Positions 1 to 9,600 of a stretch of 64,000 bases of DNA are shown one piece after another. Below the pieces are notes generated by a model. The model was not told the DNA's origin. It did not search any database and worked only from the letters and a program-made list of their open reading frames with translations. The DNA is from Flectonema sp. DT1601. Taxonomy: Eukaryota; Euglenozoa; Diplonemea; Diplonemida; Diplonemidae. A program made the translations under genes and the position numbers. How positions within the stretch are numbered: position 1 is the first letter of the stretch; each line of letters begins with the position of its first letter. The stretch lies in the NCBI GenBank assembly GCA_964019425.1, contig OZ025792.1:496001-560000 (forward strand), written 5' to 3'.

Positions 1-500
1 TTTAGACTTGTTGTTAATTCAGATATATCATCCTTTAGTGAGGTAACTCGAAGACTGAGGAAAGCAACTTCATTATCAGCTGTTGAGCATATGGAGGAAA
101 CGTTGTCACCAACACAAGTTTCAGTTCCTGACATCGTCCCTTGTTGAATGCTTTTTTGAACTTTTTGTGTTCGGAGTGGAGGACGCTCATCATCTTCTGT
201 GTCGCTGTCTATGTTGATGTCTTCTAATTCACGATCTTCTCGAGTTCTCTTTCCGTCGGCAATTCGATGTGCTACAACTGCTAAAGTGTCCGGGGCTGTC
301 GTCGCGCCTTTCATTTCTGCTGTATGTCTCTCGCTATCAATATACAACAATTCTCTAGCTTCACTCAAAATCTGTCTATAAACACTACTCTGACTCGGAC
401 CAGCAACCATTACCACTGCTCTTACTAAATGATGGTAGGCGCTGACCTCTTCTTTGCGGAGCTTCTTGAACAGCTCTTCATCAGTTGGATTTTTTGACAT
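1..500 (-). CDS. ENT-domain (EMSY-like) protein, 3' end beyond window
   Basis: The frame opens at an ATG (498-500) and runs without a stop off the left edge, so about 166 N-terminal residues are visible. Residues about 8 to 85 look like an ENT (EMSY N-terminal) domain: LFKKLRKEEVSAYHHL, a Q-S-x-V-Y-R-Q-I-L-x-E-A helix and IDSERHTAEMKGA, followed by VAHRIADG. ENT domains are all-helical dimerisation modules of chromatin-associated proteins (human EMSY, plant EMSY-like proteins). A charged, Asp/Glu-rich stretch and the start of a helical region follow. The nearest upstream AG is at 520-521, 19 bases before the ATG, but its upstream tract is only weakly pyrimidine-rich. The rest of the protein, and any reader domain, lies outside the window. 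Confidence 0.6.
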   Translation of the reverse strand, partial: MSKNPTDEELFKKLRKEEVSAYHHLVRAVVMVAGPSQSSVYRQILSEARELLYIDSERHTAEMKGATTAPDTLAVVAHRIADGKRTREDRELEDINIDSDTEDDERPPLRTQKVQKSIQQGTMSGTETCVGDNVSSICSTADNEVAFLSLRVTSLKDDISELTTSL

Positions 501-2033
501 CGCAAAAGCACGACGGCGGCTATATTAATTATGTTACAATAAATATATAAACAAAAAATAAAAAAAAAAAAACTGATTAAATAAAAACTGTTTTGTTTAA
601 AGAAGTAGCAGAAAATAATTTTCTCACGAAGTTACTGTATTTACCATGTGATTTCAGACTGCTACAAACGAAATACCATTTCAATGACTACCAACACACA
701 AATATTTATTAGTAGCGCTACAGTGGGGAGATTCTTTTTGAAGGGAAATTGTAAGGGGAGAGAAAAAAGTAAAGGACCAGCTGGCGGACATCCAGTGCAA
801 TACATGCATAAAGCCAGTGATAAAAAGAAATAATAATTGAAAAAACACGTTCAGAGGGTTTTTTTTTTTTTTTTTTTTTTTCCTTAATTTTCTTATTTAA
901 GTATGCGGTCAAGCAAACTTGACAATTTCAAAAATAAATAAAGATAAGAATTTTTTTTAAAAAAAAAAAGAAAAAATCCCTCGCTGAGAAGTTTTTTTTC
1001 ACTGAACACTACGACAGAGGATTTGCTTTTTTTTTTGATAAAATGCGAACATCGTAAATCAGAAACGGACAATTCCCTCACTTTTTATCAAAACATTTCA
1101 TTGAGAATTGTAGATGGTGGCCATGATTTTAGAGCCCTCTCGGTGACCATTCACAATTTCCTAAATCCTAAATCCATCTTATATGATGACTTGTTTTCCG
1201 CGACTAGCGGGAACCAAGTCGCATCACTTTATTTTGTTGGTTACTTTCTGATTTCACTTTGCCTTACAAAGGGAGCATTTTGCAGCTTTGCCATTGTAAG
1301 AAAAAAAGTTTTTCTTTCACTTCTTTGTTGTGTCTTTTCGACATGGGTAAAAAAACTTGGTAAATTGATATAGAAAATAACTTGAATCTGGCTAAACTAA
1401 ACAAGATTGGCCCAAGTTTGGTTGCTATGCAAAAAGACCACTAGTTGGAATCGATAATCCAAACGCTGTCCGAACAGGGATTTGGGGACCACGTACTGCA
1501 GGTTGAGCGCGCGCTCCATGCCCTGCAGGTCGTTACAGTTTTTTTTTTTTAAATATAATTATCTATTTGCAAACGAAGGGGGGGTGGGGAATGGGGAAAA
1601 GAAAAACATAGGAGACCGACCAGAACACGTAGGAAATATATTTCTTTTTTTTTTTTTTTTTTTTTTTTTAGTTTATTTTAGTTGCGAGACAGTTGTACAA
1701 ATAATTTCTATTTTATTTTATTTTTCTATTTTTCCAGTTGCTATCTTCTCATCTCGGTTGCCGCACAAATGTAAACCGCAACTGTAAGGGACTAATTTAT
1801 TTATAATATTATATGGAAAAACAATTGATACCAGTTGAACATAAAAAGATTTCGAAAACCTTTTGTGTTGGAATCAGAGTTTTCCCTTTATCATTATTAT
1901 TATTTTTTTCCTGATATTATTTTACATTTTTTTTTTTTTGTTGTGAAACCAAAACCAATTGATCAGAATCTGGAGTTATTAAGAGAACAAAATAATTTTT
2001 TTAAAAAAAAATAAACAAGAATGGAAAAAGAAT
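501..2033. other. Gene-poor spacer, A/T homopolymers
   Basis: About 1.5 kb between two minus-strand genes. It is dominated by T- or A-runs (near 860, 1650 and 1930) with no long conserved-looking frame. The exception is a short G+C-rich patch at about 1450-1530, listed separately as a candidate small ORF. No tRNA or other RNA gene was recognised. Confidence 0.6.
1397..1519 (-). CDS. Candidate 40-residue small ORF in a G+C-rich patch
   Basis: A 40-codon frame starts at an ATG only 3 bases downstream of a CTGCAG acceptor-like AG (1523-1524), the same arrangement seen at the certain genes. Its first 25 codons use G/C-ending codons (for example MERALNLQYVVPKSLFGQR), unlike the surrounding A+T-rich spacer. 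An alternative reading ends the exon at a GTTTGG donor-like site after FGQ and joins to an AG near 1388. No family was recognised. It could be a real short gene, a fragment of a decayed gene, or chance. Confidence 0.25.
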   Translation of the reverse strand: MERALNLQYVVPKSLFGQRLDYRFQLVVFLHSNQTWANLV

Positions 2034-4490
2034 TCAGTCGGGATACGTGCTGCTCTTAAACAAGATCGGAATCGCACCCCCTCCCATCGCCAAGAATATA
2101 ACAATGACCATAAAGGCAGTGCAATTTCCTCTCTTAAAACGTGGAAGACCGTATACATTGCTACGACCTCTTCTTCCTGTATTAGCTCCAGGGGCAGAGC
2201 AGTAGATTCGCGCAACCCACAGAAACACCCAGGCAGCAAAACAAATATTAATTCCCAGCAACACCAACCAAGTTGTGTACCCAACAAAAGGTTCATCAGA
2301 ATCACGAAAGTGTTGCGCCCTGTCTTGAGCCACAGAAAATAGGTACATCTGTTTGGTATTTTTTTTTTTTTTTTTTTTTGGAAAATTTTGAAAAAAGAAA
2401 AACGAGGAAAACCGTTCAGATAAGCCTTATATTTTGACACAACAAATAAACGGCTCTTAATCTGAATAGTTTTTCTTCTCCGACTTCGTCGGTGCAAAAA
2501 AAAAAAAACAAACCATTGGAATATTATGCAACAAAAGCCTTATGACACTATAAAAGTAAGCAAATCTGTATATTATATTTGCATGAGTAGAGCACTGAGT
2601 TGTCATCATTTCATTAGGAACTCTCTTTAAAAGCATAATCGCAAACAGAGGGATAATTGGAATTAATTGTAATCTAGTAGGCCATAAAAACGGACGAGTT
2701 ATCCCACCCACTCTAAACGGACGGTCTTTGTAATGAATGTCTCTACATGCCCACCATAATGTCCAATCACCTAATATACAGTAACCTAAAGAGAGTATAC
2801 CAAGCTTCCAGTAATCATGGGTAAGAGCATAAGCAATAACATAACAGTTAACTACTGTGCTAGCTATGAGTACAAGAATAGCAACACCAGTTACCCAAAC
2901 ATCAATTGAATCTGGTTTGGTTGGGTATTCTATTATTGTCGTATACAGCTCATCATAGAATCCAGGGTGATGAGGAATACTATCATCTGGGATTGGATAA
3001 GAGAGTTCTAACACATTAAGGACTCGAGACAGGTAGTCTTCAACTGATATGTTTTCAACATCTCCCTCAGAAGTTAGTGATTTCGATACGTTTGCTGTTA
3101 TTGCTGCTACTGATTTACGAAATGTGCGGCAGACATCAGGTTCATCTGCAGGTTGTTGTGTGAGAGGATCACTTCCAGAAGTTCTCGCAAATATTGCGAG
3201 TCGTTCTTTCATTTGAGTGGTTTCATTTTCTAACTTTTGTATCGCACTTTCAACTGCCGTGTTGCTCTGAAATCCATTCTGCTGTTTACCACCACCACCA
3301 CCACCACCACCACCACCACTTCCTAATTTTAGAGATGCTTTTCTCGCAATGTTTTGAGTAACAGCAGGACCATCAGTCAACATTCCGACACCGCGCATCT
3401 GATTTGCCACATCGATTTGAAGAGGAATTCGAGCATCATTTTCTTCAGCGGTGAGTTCCTTCTCCTCATCGTGTTGTTGTTTTATAAGTTCCTCAAGCTC
3501 TCGTTGTTCTTTACCGAATGGTTGCTCTTCAAGTCTGTAAACTGGTCTTTCATTAGGGTCACGAGGTACATAAGTACCGGCTGGTTCCCAAGTATGGTCC
3601 CACGGACCCTTTGGTATCTTCTTGGTACGCTGATACTCATCCCATTGTGTGGTTATGAATTGTTGTAACCCTTGTGACGCCTTTGCTAAATTGCAAATTG
3701 ACTCGGGTCCGGCTTTCTGAGTGACCATATTAATTAACGTTGATGGAATCCAACCAGCAGGATCAGTACAAGTGAGGTATGTTAAAGTACAACCAGTTGG
3801 ATCATTTTGAGCAGGTCTGATGTAGTAAGCAGTACTGAATGATACTCCTCTGGTAGCTCCACTTTTCACTGGACAGTTTGGATGAGGAGTAGAGAAGTTA
3901 GCAATGACGTAGCGTTCTTTACCAAGTTCGATCCAACCTCTTTGATTACAGAAATCTCTGTTCTGAATAACGGGCATCTTTGCGTGATAGTAACCGATAT
4001 CGTTATTGCGAGCGAATCGAGAGATGTTGTATCCTTTTAACATATTGTGATCCCATGTCGCACGATACATGTGTTCATTTAAACAACTAAAGATCTCTAA
4101 AGCTTTGACTCCGGGAAAATCCGCCTCCAAACGGAACTCATCAATTTTAGCCTTCTTATTAGAAGGAGTTCTACGAGAGACATGAACGTGGATTCCGGTG
4201 TCCATTTTTACGACGTGGGGAGAGTTCCAGGGACGGCCGTCTTCTCCTCGCATCGCTTTTAGGACTTCTCTGAAACGTTTTTTACCAAATAATTTGTACC
4301 ACGTTCCCTTTTCTTGACATTCCCATGAAAACTCTTCTCCATCCCAAGTCCATCGATACGTCTTCTCACCAACTCCAACATTCTTTTTTTCAACTCCGCT
4401 GTCACCAGGTCTTAGTTTTTTATAAACAAACGGTTTCACTGATGTTGGTGCTGCTGGTGCAGGGGCGCTCGGAGATTCCTCGTCCGCCAT
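2034..4490 (-). CDS. START lipid-binding domain protein with C-terminal multi-pass membrane region
   Basis: Two exons (4490-2514 and 2348-2034) encode about 763 residues. The start MADEESP was chosen because an acceptor (ttttatctacag) lies 6 bases upstream. Residues about 45-285 resemble a START domain of the STARD10/PCTP class: a WDHNM element after a helix, NNDIGYYHAKMPVIQNRDF, and a C-terminal helix with LAKASQGLQQF. START domains bind lipids in a hydrophobic cavity. A linker with a run of about ten Gly and a coiled stretch follows. From about residue 540 there are five or six hydrophobic segments that continue through the intron into exon 2. The segment RLLLHNIPM followed by MYLFSVAQ recalls XK-family scramblases, but that is a guess. 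Inference: a lipid-sensing or lipid-moving membrane protein. Confidence 0.65.
2349..2513 (-). other. cis-intron of START gene
   Basis: Donor ATG|GTTTGT, acceptor after a long A-run ending taccaaacag|ATG, phase 0. Removing it joins two membrane segments in frame. There is no pyrimidine tract before the acceptor. Confidence 0.75.
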
Positions 4491-4920
4491 GTTGACCTGT
4501 AGATAAAAGTAAGTAGACAAGTCAAGTAACAATTACGTACTTTACAATGGCGGTATTCAATAGCGAGGTTGGCTTACCACTTTGTTTATAACCTGTAGTG
4601 TAGAATACGATTTTCTTTTTTTCTTTTTCTTTTTGTTGAACTTTACCATCAATCAGAGTAGTCTGTTTTCTAAGGGGGGGAATTCATTTCGTTCCTTTTT
4701 TTTTATTTTTTTTTTTTTTTATAATTCATTCCAATCTGTTTCTTTTCTTTTTTTTTCTTGTTGTTGACAGATTTTGGACTTTCTATGGCGTTTGTTTTTT
4801 TGTTTTTGTTCTGGTTGTCCCCTTACGGAGCTGTTAATCTAAGAAATCTAATCACAGAGTACCTGAAAATATGTGGGAGAAGAAAAAAAAAAAATAAACT
4901 TACATTCAGTTATCTCTGTT

Positions 4921-6126
4921 TTAGCGGATCGCAGAAGGCTGTGAGCGATGGCCATGAAATGTTGTGGTTTGAGGATTTGTAATATTCGGAACTACTTGCT
5001 GATGTTTATCACCGTCAACGAGGATGGTGAGATTCCCAACAACTTTCATATCAGCAGTGACGGTATTGTACGAATCAACAATCTCACATGGAGCATCCTC
5101 AACAACAAGTTTATGTTGTTGAGCATTTTGTAAGAACTCAACAGGATCAAGAAATGTCTTCTCAAACATTGTTTGTTGGTAGTTTAAAAACGACTCAACC
5201 CAATCAAAGTATTCAAGTTGACGACGCAGCTCGGAATCATCCGATTGAAGTAAGTTTAATTTTGCCTGAGTTCTATTGTGAAGGACTTGAACAACTTGTT
5301 GAACTGCTTTATAAATCTTATCTTGAGCATGAGCATGGTTTTGAGTAACTTGATTCATTCTCTCATCAATAGCGCTGAGTTGATTAAGAATAGTTTGTCT
5401 GCGATCAGCTAATTGTCTTTTTTGATTTTCAAGTGCTGCGAATGTATGCGCAAACGCATCTTGATAACAATGTGTCCTCCAACTTGCGACTTTATTGCTT
5501 ACAGCACCCAGACCACGTCTGTCTTCTTCAGGATCGTAGACACAATTGACAACGAAATCAGGCCATACTTTAGTTTCATCATTAATTATGTATTCGTTAA
5601 AGTAATCATTTGGATCAGTCTTACTCTCATTGTGTATTTTAATACTGTGGTATCCCTCTGGTACTGGGTATTTACCAATGTGGTTTTTTTCCATCACGAA
5701 TGACTGCCCTGCTGATAAACGCAAGTGAAGAAGCTCCAATTGCATGGCTCCACCGGGTCTACCTCTCTGGTTATATTCATCACCGTGTTCATTAAGATGA
5801 AGTCTGATACCACCTGAAGTGAATAAAGCTCCTCTTGTTGGGTCAGTTATCCGAAATCTCCCTCCGTGTGATGATATTTGTTCGATAGTATTATCTTCGG
5901 GTAGTGCTGGAGTGTAAACCCATGAATCTAATATAGTACTTCCTATGTTGTCCCTTTCAAATTTTATATTTTCATCTGGATGGTGAAGGGCATGGACACT
6001 AAGAATCTTTACAGTGACTGACCGAAGAGCTAATTTTAGAGAGTAGTCCATCATTCTATACTCAGCATCGCCAGGCATTAGTGGACGAAGCGCCTTTAAA
6101 TGTGGTCGTGGAACCCATTCTGACAT
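4921..6126 (-). CDS. Divergent PARP-like catalytic domain plus coiled coil
   Basis: 401 residues from MSEWVPRP; an acceptor with a T-tract (tttttttcgcag) lies 19 bases upstream. Residues about 80-195 read like the second half of a PARP/ADP-ribosyltransferase fold: SHGG with His87, then GGIRLH...DEY with Tyr118, a GAMQLELLHLRL strand, PVPEGYHSI, and NEYIINDETKVWPDFVV with Glu178. The His-to-Tyr and Tyr-to-Glu spacings (31 and 60) are near those of small PARPs, which would give an H-Y-E triad. Residues about 220-310 form a Gln-rich coiled coil. No macro, WWE or zinc-finger module is visible. If real, it would transfer ADP-ribose from NAD+. The match is by eye and remote, so the protein could instead be an unrelated coiled-coil protein. 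Confidence 0.5.
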   Translation of the reverse strand: MSEWVPRPHLKALRPLMPGDAEYRMMDYSLKLALRSVTVKILSVHALHHPDENIKFERDNIGSTILDSWVYTPALPEDNTIEQISSHGGRFRITDPTRGALFTSGGIRLHLNEHGDEYNQRGRPGGAMQLELLHLRLSAGQSFVMEKNHIGKYPVPEGYHSIKIHNESKTDPNDYFNEYIINDETKVWPDFVVNCVYDPEEDRRGLGAVSNKVASWRTHCYQDAFAHTFAALENQKRQLADRRQTILNQLSAIDERMNQVTQNHAHAQDKIYKAVQQVVQVLHNRTQAKLNLLQSDDSELRRQLEYFDWVESFLNYQQTMFEKTFLDPVEFLQNAQQHKLVVEDAPCEIVDSYNTVTADMKVVGNLTILVDGDKHQQVVPNITNPQTTTFHGHRSQPSAIR

Positions 6127-6648
6127 TGCTGAGCCCCCTCCCCAGCTGCGAAAAAAAAATTTTAGAAAATTTATTTTTTTTGATACAAAAAAAAAAAAAA
6201 ACACACAATTCTTGCCAATTCTTTGTTTGTTTGCTGTTTTTTTTTTTTTTTGAGAAAAAAAATTTTCTTTTTTTTGATTGGCGTGTCGTTTACATTTAAG
6301 AAAAGAAATTACCGCTTCGACTTAGGCAGGTAAATACAAAACAAAAAGGGAAACCCTATCCACCAAAAGTTTGGAGAAACGTATACTACGGTCACGATAT
6401 TGTGTAGCATTTGCTGACTCCCTGGATATGTATTTAAATCGGCAAAATTGAAAAATCGAGATACAAAAAAAAACGTAAACAAAGAACAGATCCGGCTTGA
6501 AAATAGTGAAAGAAAAAAAGAAAAAAAAAAGGGATGGATTTTTTTCAAATCCGTATCTCCTGCATGACTTAACACTTTGTGGGTGATAAACTGCAACTGA
6601 TTTCAGAAAATATTAAACAAAAAATTTAAAACACAACTCACTGACTAC
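6127..6648. other. Intergenic spacer with acceptor site
   Basis: About 520 bases holding the acceptor at 6146-6147 for the gene downstream, T- and A-runs near 6170-6270 and 6520, and the 3' flank of the C2/ankyrin gene. No coding potential was seen. Confidence 0.6.
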
Positions 6649-9600
6649 CTACGTTGAAGATGAAGGGCTGTACGGATTCCTAGGTGAAGGAACGAAATTC
6701 CCGTTGAGCCGAAGAGCCCTTTGTTGTGCTCTCTTCCAATCTACCTCTCTATATCTGTCTTCCCAATCTCTTAAGTACCTCTGTGCGTAGGCAAACTTAT
6801 AAAGAGCAGCGAGTTCCTTTGCGGTGTGATTACCCTGCTTGGTTTTTAGAAACAATAATTCTTCCAGCTTAGAATCTGTAGCAAAACGTTCCAACAAGTA
6901 TTCCAGTACAGCTATTTTACCACTGAAAGCAGCACAGTGAAGGAGAGAATACCCTCCCTCAACAGCAGGAAAACAATGTTGAATTGCGTTGTCAGGTGAG
7001 CGAGTGGCTGGATGACCAATTTTTGACAACACATCGGTACTACGAACTCTATTGATCGGTTCTTCATATTGAAGACAGATTGATATAATAGAAACATGAC
7101 CGTGTTGTGATGCAATACTCAGTGGTGTTCTTCCATTGTGGTCGGCACAGTCGCTGATACCAGAGAGCTCTGGATCAACTTTTCTCAATTTTTGAAAAAC
7201 TGAAGTAATTCCATGTTCTGCTGCCCTTCTCAACTCAGCTCCACCATCTTTATATAATTTACTCTTCAGATATGACATTTGATTTGCGTGTTCTCGCAAT
7301 TCATTTTCGATGCGTTTTTTTGTTATTCGTTCAGACCGTTTCCTTCCTCTGATAGCTTCAATTCGATTATTGCCGATAGGCTTTCCGTTGACTCCAGTTC
7401 TGATTGCTCTTCTGTGAAGATCACGTTGGTTTACTTCTTCCTTTTTCTTACCTGAGAATGCTATTGGATTCTTATGGTATCCAAGTTGTTCTTCGATTTT
7501 TATCATTTCAGTCGTCTTCGCTAATAGAAGTTCATTCTTACGCGTGAGTTGAGTTTTGAGAGAACGAAGCTCGCTAAGAACTCCATCAGGTTCTTCAAGA
7601 GAGAGATGACAGCCGCAGTTGCCACAATACTTAACCTGATTGACAGTGTTCTTTTTACGAGAAGTGATAACTGTGAAATTAATCTTGCGACATTCAGGAT
7701 CAGAACAACGGATTGGAACCGAAGCTGAAGCCACACCATGAGACCTGCTTGAAACACCACTTTTATAACTGGCTACGGATGCTCTTCTTGACGGCTGTGG
7801 AGTGTCATCATCATCTTCAGAACTAAAACTTTCAAAGTTACTTTCCCTGTCAAGCTCTTTTTCTAACCACCAGTCATAAATCTCTGTCATTTCATTCAGT
7901 TCAATGTCAGTTTGAATTTCAGTTTCTTTTTTTTTTTTTGGAGCAACCAAAGCCTCATTAAATCTCTGATTAGTATCACCACCTAATAAATTAGTATACA
8001 ACGGACTAGTATAATCCATACCAGTGGGTGGCCGTACTAAATACCTAACAACGTATGGGGTTTCAGGGGGGTAGTTCACTGGAGCTTGACCGGGACAGTG
8101 ATATTCGTATGGAGCTATAAGCCATTTATTTATTGATTCGTCGACGCCAGTTGGGATGCGTACCTCTGAGATTTCGACAAGATCAAGGCAGATATTAACT
8201 TTATCTGGAAATATAACAGACAGATACCCAACAGATACCAACACTAAGGACGCAATGCATGTGGTAACATCTGTAGTCACAATCTCAATAACTGATTCTT
8301 TTACTGTTGGTTCCAATTGAGTTGTAATTGGTGTTGGCATTTCATACGTATCGTGTTGTTGTAAAAACGATAAAGTTTGATTATCAATCGGAGACAAGTT
8401 TATATCAACTGGAAATGTTTGTAACGTAACTTGCAGTGAAACACCTTCATCAGTTAATTCATAAACAGACGGTTCCTTTAGTTCTTCATTTACAACAATA
8501 CCCATCAAAGCTACGCAAGAATCGTTTTGTATAATTGTGATCTCTTCTTTAAATGGAAGTCTACTCTGAATAGATACTGGAATATCCCATGAGTCTACAG
8601 AGCTTTGTGGTATTCTCTCATCACCTTTTATTTGGTTTAAATGTAATAAAAGTGGTGCAGTGACAGTAGTTGGAATCTTTAAAAGCCTAACAGATTGAAT
8701 AACAATTGTGACCATCTCACCAACAAACACTTCCTCTGAGATTGGTGTTTCAGTTTGAGGTGTCGGCTCAGCAGATGGAAGTAACGGAGAACTAAGAACA
8801 GGTTCCTCACTAATTCTATTATTTGATTGTTCATAATGAAGATCAGTAGAGGGAGAAGGAGAAACACTCTCTTGATTCACATTCTGAGATGGTGGAGGAG
8901 GAGGGTAGCCACTCAGCTGACTACCATCACCTTCTTGGTGTGGAGGAGGAGGGTAGCCACTCAGCTGACTACCATCACCTTCTTGGTGTGCAGGAGGAGG
9001 GTAGCCACTCAGCTGACTACCATCACCTTCTTGGTGTGCAGGAGCAGGATAGCCACTCAGCTGACTACCATCACCTTCCTGATGTGCAGGAGGAGGGTAG
9101 CCACTTAACTGACTACCATCACCTTCTTGGTGTGGAGGAGGAGGGTAGCCACTCAGCTGACTACCATCACCTTCTTGGTGTGCAGGAGCAGGATAGCCAC
9201 TTAACTGATTACTATCTGTTTGATGTCCACCCCATTCGTGTTGATCACTAACAACATCACTTCCTACTTGAGGTGGATAAACAGCTGCCTGAGTTCCGTA
9301 TGTCGTTTGTTGATGTCCTGAAGGAAGGTACTCCTCTCTGTAGGGAAGCTGATCCTCTCCGTAAGGAAGCTCTTCTTCATGAGATGGATGCTGGAAGTAA
9401 TGAGGGTTTTCAGGGTACGAGGACTCAGGATATGATGGGTACTCTCCGTGAGGGTTCGCAGGATACGAGGACGGTGGAGGAGGGTACTCTCCGTGTGGAA
9501 GCTGCTGTTGGAACTGCTGAGAGTGAGGGTTCGCAGGATACGAGGACGGTGGAAGAGGGTACTCTCCGTGTTGTTGGTATTGATGTGGATGTTGAGGATA

